Origin: Stagonosporopsis chrysanthemi
Taxonomy: Eukaryota > Ascomycota > Dothideomycetes > Pleosporales > Didymellaceae
NCBI GenBank assembly: GCA_022560025.1
Contig: JAFISE010000087.1
Span: forward strand, 1 to 64,000
Length of the DNA stretch: 64,000 nucleotides
Direction of reading: 5' to 3'
Each line of letters starts with the position of its first letter. Position 1 is the stretch's first letter. The translations under genes were made by a program, and so were the position numbers. Shown here piece by piece: positions 24,345 through 35,715 of this stretch. Below the pieces are notes generated by a model. The model had not been told where the DNA came from, did no database searches, and worked only from the letters and a program-made list of their open reading frames with translations.

Positions 24345-26129
24345 ATGTCGCTCCTCAAACTCAGTCTCGAGATAATTCTCTCCATTGCATCTCATTTGCG
24401 CCAGGTGGACCTTTTGAACATCAGCCTTGTGTGCAAGCACCTGAAAGTCGTGTCGGAACCAGAGCTGTATAGCGAATACTGCAACCCTCTTCATCGTCCA
24501 CTTGAGCCCTTTCTCAAGCGCATTATTTTGGAACCAAAACTTGCTCGATACGTCGAGAAGCTTCACTTGAGGTCCTGGTATACCCTTGAGATGTTCAATC
24601 CGGTATTTTTTGAACGTGCTTCCGGTTATCAAAATCGGCACCTAAAAATCGCCGAATTCGATAAAAGTCGCCCCGAGGAACCGATGAAAGAAGACTATGA
24701 GATGTATACTGCAGCAGCGAAAGCTGTTGGTCTCATTACCGACATCGTTCCTTACAGAGCAAGGAGCTACATCATCGAAAATGTAAGACCAATGACATCG
24801 GACGACAACATGGAGGGAGACACAGAATGGTACGATCTGATTTCGGACAATGATACTCCCTTAAGCAATGTCTCCTATGACCGGCGATTCTGTCACATTC
24901 TTCGTGCTGGTATCGAAGACGCGTTGGTAGTCCTGATAGTGGCCATGCTTCCCAACCTTTCCGAAATTTTTCTGCGGGAAATGTCTGGCGATGACACTGC
25001 GTTGGCCTGGCAGGCACCCAGCCACTGCTTTGAAAGACTTCGTTGACTTGCTGCAGGTGCCACTGGCGGAATGAGGTGGCCGATTGGTTTCTGCAATCCA
25101 GTACTTGCTGAGGGCACGCTGGAAACCTTCGAGACTTTCGTTTGCAGTTCTTGGAGTCGAGATCCTGAAGCGGTGGAATTTGGGCAAAGCCTGCCCGTTG
25201 TTCTTGCCCCTGCATCCCAGCAGTTGAAGAAGCTTGAATTGGTCCAGCCTTGCATACAGGCACCGGATCTTATGTGCCTTGTAAAGGCTTGCCCTCAGTT
25301 GACCGTATTCACCTGCATAAGTGGTGCTCCGGAGTCAGCCTCATCATTTCTTTCTCCCGCCTTGGTCGTCGACATCCTACATACACTTGCCGGATCGCTG
25401 CAGGAGCTACATCTTGCCGTCGATTGTTCAGACGCAGATGAATGGTTTGGTCCTGATAGAGAGAGCGAATTAATCGACTCGCTTGCTCATTTTCAGAACC
25501 TGAAATTGCTCAGCATGCCGGCTGGAGTGTGGCGCGGGCACAACAGAGGCCTGGATGCGTGGGATCAGGGTCGCGCTCTCAAGAGAGAGGAAAACCTCTG
25601 CTACAGACTACCGCCAGGTCTAGAAATGCTCATCTGTCCGTTGTTGGCAAGCGGCGATAAAGAGTTGCCTCTTATTCAGCTGCGAGAAATCTGCCGTACG
25701 CATTTCGAAACGCTTCCCCGCTTAGAAGGAGTTCATGTCAGTACGAAGGACAGTGTCTATCTAGAGTACTTCAAGCGCATTTTTAAAGAGGAGGAGCAGA
25801 ACCTGCTCAAGGGCCAGACAACGCTCCGCGTCGGTCTCGATGGAACTATCTCAACTGCATCTGATGGTCTTAGGCAAGGCAAACATGTCCCCGACCTCAA
25901 ATGGTTCGGCACAAAGTATGCTTTACGGAAGCACAAGCCAACAGAGTTCGATCTCGCCTATGCCAGATTCCGTGAGCGTCATGATCACTCCACTTTAGGG
26001 GACGGGGAGATTGTCGAATTAATGCAGGAAGACCCAGAACTACAAGTCGTATTGCACAAGATGAAAGATTTCGAACGGGAAGATATTCTGTACGAGAGTG
26101 AGGATGAGGAGAGCCAAACCAGTGCCTAG
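24345..26129 (+). pseudogene. F-box protein with one in-frame TGA
   Basis: A single frame runs 24345-26129 (595 codons including the stop) and is interrupted only once, by TGA at 25044-25046. The same frame resumes with typical composition directly after it. The start is the first ATG; the protein begins MSLLKLSLEIILSIASHL and continues DLLNISLVCKHL, a clear F-box of the kind that binds Skp1 in SCF ubiquitin ligases. The rest resembles the long leucine-rich-like C-terminal region of fungal F-box proteins (for example MLPNLSEIFL and QLKKLELVQP). It is an intact gene lost by one substitution, a readthrough product, or a sequencing error. The bases after the stop are CTT. No plausible intron removes it: the nearest GT to AG distance is about 15 bp. 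Confidence 0.72.
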
Positions 26130-26633
26130 GCGCTACCTCGCTTGTCAACCTTCAGAGGGCGACCGACATGCCTACCGGGCTAAAAAGCACTCGAGAAGCA
26201 TACACATCGGTAACACAGCGCACACGACCATGAGTAATAAGTTCAGGTCCGCTGGAAGATTCTCTCATACGACTAGGGAGATAGAAAGAGAGACTTTGGG
26301 ACAAAAGGGCGAAGACACGGTGCCTCATGCTTGTGGCTGGTCGTTGATGTTTTTGCATGCTGTTGAACAATATTAGCTTTCGTGTAGCTGCGACGATTGA
26401 TTAGCGTGCAACTGTGCATGTACGCCCGGAGTTCTGGCCGGGTGGTGCCTCGGCAATGATATTGTGCAGTTTCATATGGTGGTAAGGCTGGACATATCTA
26501 AACGATGCCTTTTGCCCATCGATGTGTTTGCGGCAAGCCCAAGGCGCGTGTGCCACGCTTTCATAAGGCAGCACGCCATTTTCTGGTGCTCGGCCGTGGA
26601 GCGTATCTATCATCGTATGTGATCCGCCTCCTA
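26130..26633. other. Convergent intergenic spacer
   Basis: Sequence between the F-box frame (+) and the glia maturation factor homologue (-). It presumably holds both 3' untranslated regions. No gene was seen. Confidence 0.5.
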
Positions 26634-27233
26634 TTATGCTTCCTTCAGTTTTTCCTCAATATCGTCTAAGTCCTCGGCGCTATCAACCTCAATGATCTTG
26701 TTGACTTCGGCGGTGTTACGCATCAGTTCCTTGGCGCCAGCGTACAGCATCTTAACCTCACTGTTGCAAGTAATTGGGAGGTAGTACAGCATAACATAGG
26801 GCACCGATAGGCGGCCAGAGTCCTAGTCGTGTCAGCGAAATCCTTTGGGCTAGCTATAAGCGACATACAAGTGTGAGAGGGTAGCTAAGCAGCACGAATC
26901 TGGGGGCGTGGTCTGGCAGCTCATCTGCGACCGATGCTACGTCCGAGTAAACTTCATCATCGACAGGCCTGATCTCCAGTGTCTTCTTGTCGATCTCGTC
27001 TGGACGGTGCCGGCATCAGCCTTGCTCTAGGTGTGTAGGACGGGGGCGCATGGTGGCTAAGAGGGCGAAAGGCTCGTACAAATGACAGCTTGGGGGTCTT
27101 TGGCGCGCGAGGTGCCTAGCCTAAACTTGCGTAGCTTCGTCTTCGTCTCCGTTGAGAATGTGTAGAGCCGCGACTCGGAGGCCTGGTGCTCATGTTAGCG
27201 GCGCTGCGGCAGGAAGACAGTGGCGCTTGCCAT
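26634..27233 (-). CDS. AIM7: Glia maturation factor homologue (ADF/cofilin family, Aim7-like)
   Basis: Assembled by hand from four exons: 27233-27231 (the ATG alone), 27182-27080, 26999-26869 and 26822-26634, giving 141 aa, the usual GMF length. After the ATG the protein reads ASESRLYTFSTETK, then RKFRLGTSRAKDPQAVIYEI, RFVLLSYPLTL, DSGRLSVPYVMLYYLP and MLYAGAKELMRNTAEVNKI, and ends in an acidic, Lys-rich tail. These segments match the fungal GMF pattern, an ADF-homology fold that debranches Arp2/3-made actin networks. Introns 27000-27079 and 26823-26868 are GT-AG. The first, 27183-27230, is a proposed GC-AG intron with a perfect GCTAAC branch site 12 bases before its AG. The start exon is the least certain part. 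The gene diverges from its neighbour with 271 bp between start codons. Confidence 0.85.
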
Positions 27234-27504
27234 CTTGTCTGCAATCTCGGCTGCGACACTGCAGGGCACACAGGTTGAAATAGCAGCCTGCTCGTGGCGG
27301 TATCTCGTATACAGGCGGCGTAGTAGTGCAGGGTTGAAGCAGACTGGACAGCGATTTAGCACCGAGGTGGGGTGCAGGGATGGCGAGTCTAGCAAATGCG
27401 CTAGTCCATCGATCAGAGTCGCAGTATCATCCCGTTCAGCAGTCCCTGTCTTCGAGTACCTTGCTTTTTTGCAGATACTCAAAAACGCCTCTCTCAACAA
27501 GCTC
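27234..27504. promoter_or_regulatory. Bidirectional promoter region, GMF and molybdopterin-binding-domain genes
   Basis: The 271 bp between two divergent start codons must carry both promoters and 5' leaders. No TATA box was recognised. The assignment rests on gene orientation only. Confidence 0.5.
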
Positions 27505-28649
27505 ATGTTCAGCCGGCTCCATCAGGTCGCTCGACACTTATCACGTCCAGTCCCGAACTTTGCGCACTCATCCGCGGCAAGGCTAGGAGCTTCGTCATAC
27601 ACGTCATCGATCATGGCCAGTTCAACACCACAGCGGAAGGGGCTGATCCACACAGCTGCATGTCTGATCATTGGAGATGAAGTACTTGGAGGTAAAGTAA
27701 GTTCATCGTGATGTGCGATGTCTAATATTGGTTGACGCTGACGTCGTGCGGTAGACTGTAGACACCAACTCAGTAAGTTCCAGCGTGCAACACCAGCGAT
27801 TTTTCAAGCGGCAATTGACCGTCCTAGGCTTACTTCGCCAAATGGTGCTTCTCTCTGGGAATCAATCTTCGTCGCGTCGAGGTTATTGCCGATGACGAAG
27901 GCGAGATCGTTGAAGCTGTGAGACGCATGTCCAACAACTATGACTTTGTTGTCACGAGTGGAGGCATTGGTCCAACGCAAGTTGTCGGTGTGAGCTACTC
28001 AGACAAGAGCTAACATACGAGCAGACACGATGACATTACTTATCAGTCCATAGCTAAGGCATTCGGCTTGCAGCTGAAGCTGCATGAGGCAGCCTACGAG
28101 CGTATGAAGCGGCTATCTAAGCCACACAAGTCACAGCCAAACTTTGACTGGAATGTGCCTTCAGCCGCATTGACGGCCAAGAAGCGCATGGTAGAATTGC
28201 CCATTGACGATGCAGTCCCCGATGAGGATCAAGTCATCTTTGTCAATGAGACGCTCTGGGTACCTGTGAGCTGTGTCAATGGCAATGTCCACATCTTGCC
28301 AGGCGTTCCCAGGCTGTTTGAAGCCATGATTGATGGAATGAAGCCCCGTGTATTGCCACGATTGACAGACCCAGAGGGTAAGGGCGTGCTGCGCATCTTG
28401 ATCTCGACACCTCTGGCCGAGAGTGCTGTTGCTGGGTACTTGACAGAACTGGCCGCAAAGGCAGAGCCGAGAGGCGTCAAGGTTGGCAGCTACCCTCGGT
28501 GGGGCAAGGACCACAACACAGTCACACTTGTCGGTCGCGATGTCGAGTTCATGGAGAGCCTGGTGCCAGAGGTCGAGAAGAACGTGAACGGCAAGCGTGT
28601 GGAGGTTGAGGGGCAGGACGATGGCAACACGTCAGACAAAGACACATAG
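27505..28649 (+). CDS. Molybdopterin-binding-domain (MoCF_biosynth/CinA-like) protein, possibly mitochondrial
   Basis: Four exons: 27505-27696, 27755-27772 (18 bp, six codons), 27828-27976 and 28025-28649, giving 327 aa. Introns are 27697-27754, 27773-27827 (both GT-AG) and 27977-28024 (GC-AG, donor GCAAGT). The core reads AACLIIGDEVLGGK, then TVDTNS from the tiny exon, then AYFAKWC, and after splicing GGIGPTHDDIT, the ligand-binding loop of the MoaB/MogA/CinA fold. This fold also forms the N-terminal part of some FAD synthases; no FAD synthase PAPS-reductase-type domain is present here. From the upstream ATG the first 36 residues are Arg/Ser-rich with few acids (MFSRLHQVARHLSRPV), suggesting a mitochondrial presequence. 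The alternative start at 27613 gives a 291-aa cytosolic form. The substrate is unknown. Confidence 0.86.
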
Positions 28650-29737
28650 TCAGCCGAGCTAGTGAAGCCCCAGTGTATGTAGACAAGAGAGAATCGTCAA
28701 TGTACAGCGCGACCTAATACGTCGGTTCCATGGTCGCGTGAACGCATCGGGTTGCGTCGAAGAAAAGAAAAGTGCAGCACAGTCCCAATCTCAGGGGTCG
28801 GGCTCCGCAGCGGTGCTCGCCCATTATTACAATCTTGTCGAACGACCATGGAAGCCTGCACAGAAGGTGAGCCGCGACCCACTCTGCTAGGCCGGTGCTG
28901 AGGCCAACGGGCCACCCACTCTGATAACACCATCTTGATTGTGCGATAGAAGTGGTATGATGTGTGAAGAGATTGCTGATCTAATTTCCAGTCGGATTGG
29001 TCACCGCCAGATGCAGCGACAGGCAACGTGGTGACGGTGGTTGACGGTCGTGCGTCAAAGTGTGATGCTGTGCGACAATGTGCGTGTTCAAGAGTCGGTT
29101 GTGGTCCTCGTACGCGCCGCATGAGACAGGGTTTGTCGATGGCGCCTTGGAGCCTTGAGGAACCCCCGAGGTCGCGCAGGGCAGCGTGCTTGCGATCCAT
29201 AACTGCCCGTGCCGCAATGGAGAAAAGCATAGATCGCAGAAGAGCCGATCCCCACAGCGGCAGCTTCGCGCGGCAGGCGGGCGCTGCAGTGCTCCCAGGG
29301 CTCAGGGCCACCCAGCAGCGCAGCGATGGCTGCACGCTCGCTAGGCGTGACGCAGGCCGAACACCAGATGCATCGAGGTATGGTATCGCGACTGGACACG
29401 CCGGCGGCACGGCCTGCAGCACCTGCATTCGCCTGACTGGTGTGGAGAGTTCGGTGATGGCGCCAAGTGGGCCCCTGCCCCAAGGTAGTCTAGCGTCATT
29501 TGCCAGTGAAAGCCGAACGACGAACTCTCCCATCTCCTCCAACACTGCGACCGCGTCCCCTGGTTACTGTAATCGACCGCTGTCTCTCTGCCCGGACCCC
29601 CATCTCGAGCTCGTCCGTTGCCATCGCTGTCGCGCTCATTAGCTTGCGCGTGCCTCTGCCTCTCCCTTGGTGCTAGGGCCGACTTCCCGCCTCCTCTTTA
29701 CCCTCCCAACCCTCAACACCAACACCATACCAGCGCG
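28650..29737. other. Upstream region and probable long 5' leader of ras
   Basis: It becomes GC-rich towards the gene. Long open frames overlap on both strands (28697-29545 minus, 29028-29642 plus), but their translations are Arg/Ala/Ser/Pro-rich with no recognisable domain, so I read them as chance frames. The last 120 bp are pyrimidine-rich (CTCTGCCTCTCCC-like), typical of fungal promoter or leader sequence. Confidence 0.5.
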
Positions 29738-30506
29738 ATGGCCTCAAAATTCCTGCGAGAGTACAAGCTCGTCGTCGTCGGTGGCGGTGGCGTCGGAAAG
29801 TCGTGTTTGACCATACAGCTTATCCAGAGCCATTTTGTCGACGAGTACGATCCGACGATCGAGGGTAAGTCCACCGGCGCATCGCGCAAGGGCCTGCCGG
29901 GCGAGTGGCTGTGAGCGCTGGCTAACACAAAACAGACTCGTACCGCAAGCAGTGTGTCATCGACGATGAGGTTGCCCTCCTTGATGTTCTCGACACAGCC
30001 GGCCAGGAGGAGTACTCTGCGATGCGCGAGCAGTACATGAGGACCGGCGAAGGCTTCTTACTTGTCTACTCCATAACCGACAGGCAGAGCTTCGAGGAGA
30101 TCATGACATTCCAGCAGCAGATCCTTCGTGTCAAGGACAAGGACTACTTTCCCATGATCGTTGTCGGAAACAAGTGCGATCTGGACGGCGAGAGGCAAGT
30201 GTCGACACAAGGTAAGTCACATGCAACTACGCATTCCCGCAGAGCATAAGGCTAATCTCTCATCCAGAGGGCCAGAACCTGGCACGACAGTTCGGCTGCA
30301 AGTTCATCGAGACCTCTGCGAAATCACGCATCAACGTCGACAACGCATTTTACGACATTGTACGAGAAATTCGCAGATACAACAAGGAGATGTCTTCATA
30401 CACAGGCGCACCGTCTGGCACACAGACCCAGAACGGCATCGCGAAGATGGGCGTCGAGGACGACACAGAGAAGAAGGGTGGCTGCTGCGGTTGCACAGTA
30501 ATGTAA
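29738..30506 (+). CDS. ras1: Ras small GTPase (Ras1/RasA orthologue)
   Basis: Three exons, 29738-29864, 29936-30211 and 30268-30506, with GT-AG introns at 29865-29935 and 30212-30267, giving 213 aa. All G boxes are present: GGGGVGKS (about residues 15-22), effector loop YDPTIEDSY restored across intron 1, [15 protein letters not shown] and ETSAK. The C-terminus GGCCGCTVM has a CAAX box (CTVM) for farnesylation and two upstream cysteines suited to palmitoylation, so it should act at the plasma membrane. In filamentous fungi this protein controls polarised growth, conidiation and cAMP/MAPK signalling. The residues equivalent to human G12 and Q61 are wild type. The frame is open upstream of the ATG to 29618, but without an in-frame ATG. 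Confidence 0.97.
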
Positions 30507-33500
30507 GAGCTAGGAACGACATTGTTGTTGCACACGATACGAAGAGAGTTGAGAGATACCTGCCCGCCGTTCGGCACCACCACCATGCCATAGAGCCGGT
30601 GCCGTCGAGGCTTCGAGAGGGGAAACGCGATACCATTAGCACGTACTGCCATTTAAACTCCACGGTGAAGCCACGCGCTCAAACCGTGCTTCTTTTCGAC
30701 ACTTTCTTTTCGGGTTCGCTTTTAGGACTGGTGTTGAACGACGGTCTGATGCTGGCGCTCAAGCTTTGGGTACGGCACCACATGCGCAATCTAGATTCAT
30801 TATTTCCTTACGGCATATCAGTACATGTTGTACATCTGTATTTCCTTACTCAGCTATTCGAAGATGCCATGTTAGGTAGGACGCGGCATGCATCTTGGAA
30901 CGACTTGCAAAAGATTATATTTCCTTGCTTCATTATTCTCGCGCTACTTACAAGCACCTTAACTTCTATGAACATAATTCAGCTCTATCATCAACACCCC
31001 ACTCTGTTCGTTCATGAGCAGCGTCTCGCGCTATCTGTACGGTCAACTTTGGCACCATGTCAGGGCTATCGCTGTGTCACGGCACACATCAACTGTGGTT
31101 CTTTTCTTCATCCTAACGACCTTTTCTTCAACCCGAGCAGCAGTGGCGATCGCAAACGCTAGAAACACCCTGAGTCAATCATCTCGAGCGCGCGAAGTTT
31201 GCCCAAGAGCCACTATTGGAGGAACCTTTTACGCTACTCGCACGGTCGTTTCAAGGACAATCTCCGGTTCAGTTCAAAAAGAGGGGTCCAGGATGACTAG
31301 TTGAACTTATGTGCCAGGACTGCTGTCGTGAATGCAGTTTGGCAGCTGTCATGCGATAAAGGGCGTGAATAGCGCTGCAAGGGCCGGTGGTCAGCAGAGC
31401 TCCGCTAGGTGTGGGGATTATGTTCGGACACGGCAAGCGCACATGGCTCACTACTGCCGAACCTTGCACCTTCCTAAAGACTGACACGTGGGGGCTGCAA
31501 CACGGCACATTAAGTCTACTTCTGGAAGGCACCGCTATCTACCGTCCATAGATGCTTGAGAACCCTGCACACCACCCCTCGATCAGGTTGCTTGTTGCGG
31601 CATAAGCCGATGACTGTCGCTTTCAAAATGTCTGCACTTGACCTGAAAGATGTCCGTGTGTGCATCTGCCACATCGCAGCGATAGCTATAGAACAGCGTG
31701 CATTTTGCCACACAATAGTGTCGTTGCAACTAGCTTTTGAAGAGACATCTGGCCTTGAGTGCGTGACGTCTTGCACAAGTCAAGAGGCTTCAATTGGCAG
31801 TCACAAAGCAATATAGAAGACCGCCATCATGAACAATCGGATCGGGGGAAAAGCAAAGAACGACAGACTCCATCTACCAGGGCGGTCACGTGGTAGTGTT
31901 TCAAGGAACGGGATGCACTTGCCCAACCCCATCCGTGCGCTTCCGCGACCCTCACGAGGTGGAGCGTTTGATCGACCGGAATGGCTATCGTGAACGATGC
32001 TTGAACCTTGCCTTTGTAAGACGTCACTGTGGACATCTGAAAGACGGCTTCTAGTTCTGAGTCAGCTATATTGCATTCGAAAGGCACGCAGGTCTTGCTG
32101 CAGTAGCCGTGGAGATGTGAGTTGGCGAGTGCATACACACAACGGAGCCGTGGAGGTTTTCGTCACTCGCTATAGCATTGTCAATAGATGCATGTGAAGC
32201 CGTAGACCCTACTTACTCGAACCTGAGCCTTGCTTCAAACTTAGAAGTAGGAAACTGCAGGTGGGTTCACCTACAAAGAGAGAAGGCCACACGAGTAGCG
32301 AATCTGTGGAAATATCAATTCTGTATCAGCCTCCGACTAGGGTTATATATGTCTTACACTGAAGTGATTGTCGGTACTTGACTTCATGTACGACCACAGA
32401 CAGCGCCGTAAATCGCGCCGCAGACTAATTGGGTCTACTCAGCCAAGGACATTAGCGGTCCTTGCTTGTGAACTTGTTGCGCCCGATATCAGGATCGAAA
32501 GTGCAGTATGACAGGACTTTGATTGACCAAGTCCGACCAACTAGAGCATACTTGCACCAGCCGGTGAGATCACGGAAACCCAGCACCAGTGCGAAAGTGC
32601 TCGTTGTGCTTGAGTGCGTGCTGATTAAGAGTCACTTTTTACAACAAAAAAACGCCACAAAGGACGCAGACGATGGCCCTGAGTAGACGTGCCACTTGTG
32701 AAGTCAAGAAGCGGAGACAACAACGATGGAATTCATCGGTAGCAATCCTTGGATTAAGAAGCAGAGTGAAGTTGCGGCAGGTGGAGCATGAACTGTGAAA
32801 ATACGAGCCGAGTACCTGTGGCAGTGTTTGCGACGCGCACTTTTCTTTTCGATCGTTGCTCTTCCCGTTGTATGCGTTAAGGAAGGCACGAGGGGCACGC
32901 ACTAAGTAACAAAAGTGCAGTTCAAGGAGGGGTCAGGTACGTGCTCGGCTACCACACTCGTATCCATACCGTCACAACGCCAGCACGCTCCGCAAGCCGA
33001 AGATGCCCATGGCCATGCGATGCAACCCAACTCAGTTGACGACAATGTCTTGCAACGTTAACGCGCTCAGTCGCTTGTCATGCATTGCCAATGGGGCGGC
33101 GGTCATCGAGCTGTGCCTTACCTCCGTCTTGTTGTCTTGTCGAAGCCTTCGGCATGCTTGATAAGGAAGGTGTAGTTATTCTCAAGACAATGAAATATCC
33201 GATCGACTCTACAGAGAGGTTAGCACTCTCGCGCATCAACTCCTTGAGCAGAACTCAAGACCTTATGCCATAGGCAAACCCAGCCCCATGATTAGCTGTG
33301 TTTCCTACTCTCTGCTTGGCCCACCACGGCATGCTTGGCAATGTATGTAACAGTAAGGTGGAACTTCTGGTATCGCTCGGCGCCAATGCCGTGTCTGTAG
33401 GATGAACCTCTCATTTTCGTTCCCCTTGGGACGGTATGACAAGGCTCACCGTCAATGATAACAAGATACGTTGATCACCTGTATCCCTCCATATTGTTTC

Positions 33501-33662
33501 GTTGGCGCCCAGACCTGACAGCCTACACAATTGTCTCAGTTGTATCATGATTTGGCTCAATGAGGCAGCTGGGAGCCATAATGCTCATCGTCGCATGTAT
33601 AAATACCAGTTTTTCTACAAGGACCGCCTCGCGTACTAATCGATCGGAATTACGGCTTCACA
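30507..33662. other. 3.2-kb intergenic region, no supported gene
   Basis: It includes the ras 3' untranslated region and the peptide transporter promoter. All open frames are short and lack domain similarity. A long non-coding transcript cannot be excluded from sequence alone. Confidence 0.5.
33598..33605 (+). promoter_or_regulatory. TATA box of the peptide transporter gene
   Basis: TATAAATA stands 58 bp before the ATG at 33663, at a plausible core-promoter distance with a short leader. Confidence 0.55.
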
Positions 33663-35715
33663 ATGTCCTCAGGCGCGGCGCTTGACATCGTAGATGCCGC
33701 AACAGCGGACTACCCAGCTGTAGCGAAAGGTTCCATCGACCAAACTATCACCGAGAAGCGAGAGCCGCACATGACTACCTCAGAAGAACTGACTAGACCC
33801 AATGGCGAACAATATCCTACAGAAGAGGACTGGAGCACGTTGCGACGCGTCTATGGAAAAGTCAACTGGATGATCTATGTCATTGGAATCGTCGAGATGT
33901 GCGAGAGATTTGCCTACTACGGAACCACAGCTGTTTGTACGTGCCATCTCGGTGACACGAACAAGGGAAACAAGTGCTGACCACAAAAAGTTGTCAACTT
34001 CATCCAGCAGGATCTTCCTGAAACAGGTCCATTTCCGTCAGCCGGTGCTGCTGGTACAGACGGCCAGGCTGGTGCTCTAGGCATGGGTCAACAGGCTTCC
34101 ACGGGGCTCGTTCAGTTCAATCAGTTCTTCTCATATGTCATGCCCATGGTTGGTAAGTAGGCTTACTTTGCGAGTTCAGACAATCAATTGATGTGTCTAG
34201 GTGGCTGGCTTGCCGATGAATACTGGGGAAAGTTCAAGACCATTTACGTGGCTATCGTTCTTGCGACTGCAGGCCACATCCTCATCATCATCGCAGCCAT
34301 CCCACAAGTGATTGCTAATCCCAATGGCTCTCTTGCCGCATTCATCCTTGGCCTCATCCTCTTTGGTAGTGGAGTCGGTTTCTTCAAGTGCTGTATATCT
34401 CCCCTCGTGGCTGAGCAGTATGAACACAGTCATTCAAGAGCCTTCATCCGCACCGAGCCAAGCGGCGAACGAGTGATTGTCGACCCTGGCATTACTATCT
34501 CACGCGTATACATGCGTTACTATCTTCTAATCAATATCGGTGCGCTGACTGGTCAGATATCCATGGTATATGCCGAAAAATATGTTGGCTTCTGGTTATC
34601 TTACCTATTGCCTACAATTCTCTTTGTCTTCTGTCCTCTCCTGATGGTAGGTTTGAGTAAGCATTACGTCAAGAAACCCCCACAGGGAGATGTGCTTGTC
34701 AAGGCAGTGAAGCTGTATGGCTTCGCAATGCGCGGAAGGTGGTCGTTGAATCCCGTCCGTACCTGGAAGAACCTATCCTCTCCCAACCTGTGGGATGGCG
34801 CCAAGCCAAGCAATCTTGATGTTAAGCCTGGCTGGATGACATTTGACGATGCTTGGGTGGACGAAGTACGACGAGGAATCAAAGCCTGTCAGGTGTTTCT
34901 TTGGTTGCCAATATTTTGGCTTCCGTATGGACAGGTAGGTCATGCTGTGCATGTACACAAGTCTCGCAGCTAACATAAGTATAGATGACGACGAATCTAG
35001 TCTCCCAAGCAGCTACCATGGAACTGAACGGTGTTCCAAACGATGTTGTGCACAACCTGAATCCGTTCACGCTTATCATGCAAGTCCACCCTGAGGCCCT
35101 CAATGCATGTGATGTAACTGACGGTGTGATACCTGCAGATTCATTCCAATCTTCGACAAGTTTTTCTACCCACAGCTCGCACGGATGGGCTTCAACTTCA
35201 CCCCATTGAAGAAGATTCAAGCAGGTTTTGTCTGCGCGATGCTGAGCATGGTTGTTGCAGCGCTGATTCAGCACTTCGTTTACGAGAAGTCGCCCTGCGG
35301 CAAAAACGCGAGCTCCTGCGATGAGCTCGGCCCGCCAGATCTCACTGTCTGGGTACAGACACCCGCTTACCTGCTCATTGCCTTTTCGGAGATTTTTGCG
35401 TCCATCACAGGTCTTGAGTACGCTTACACCAAGGCGCCAAAGAACATGCGATCACTCGTTACTGGTGTGTTTTGGTTCACACACGCTTTTTCTTCTGCAA
35501 TTGCTCAGGCCTTTGTCCCTCTAGCTACGGACCCCTTGTTGGTGTGGTTGTATGTCACCATTGCGATCTTGACATTCTTTGGGTGGATCGTGTTTTGGTG
35601 GACTTTCAGGTCCCTTGACAAGGAGAATGACGCTCTTGACAAGCTCCCTGAGGGTGACTATCTTTCGAACTCTGAAGCACTCGCAGCAAAGACAGAGTCG
35701 ACAGAGAAAGCGTGA
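33663..35715 (+). CDS. PTR2: Proton-coupled oligopeptide transporter (POT/PTR2)
   Basis: Five exons, 33663-33936, 33991-34152, 34201-34934, 34985-35079 and 35139-35715, giving 613 aa. Introns are 33937-33990, 34153-34200, 34935-34984 (GT-AG) and 35080-35138 (GC-AG, donor GCAAGT). The N-terminus is hydrophilic. Helix 1 carries ERFAYYGTTAVFVNF, restored across intron 1. GGWLADEYWGKFKTI is the family loop motif and YYLLINIGALTG matches the second PTR2 signature. The GC-AG junction rebuilds a continuous IIFIPIFDKFFYP segment. The last hydrophobic segments run to about residue 590, before a short charged tail. It should import di- and tripeptides with protons across the plasma membrane, which fits the secreted dipeptidyl peptidase 5 kb downstream; a functional link is inference. 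Confidence 0.94.

Noticed and set aside
28697..29642. Long overlapping open frames on both strands upstream of ras
   Set aside because: Translations are Arg/Ala/Ser/Pro-rich in both directions, as expected from GC-rich sequence with few stops. They lack domains and sit in the expected leader and promoter region.
29618..29737. In-frame 40-residue N-terminal extension of Ras
   Set aside because: The upstream frame is open but begins at TTG, has no ATG, and the sequence is a pyrimidine-rich leader. The ATG at 29738 matches the normal Ras N-terminus.
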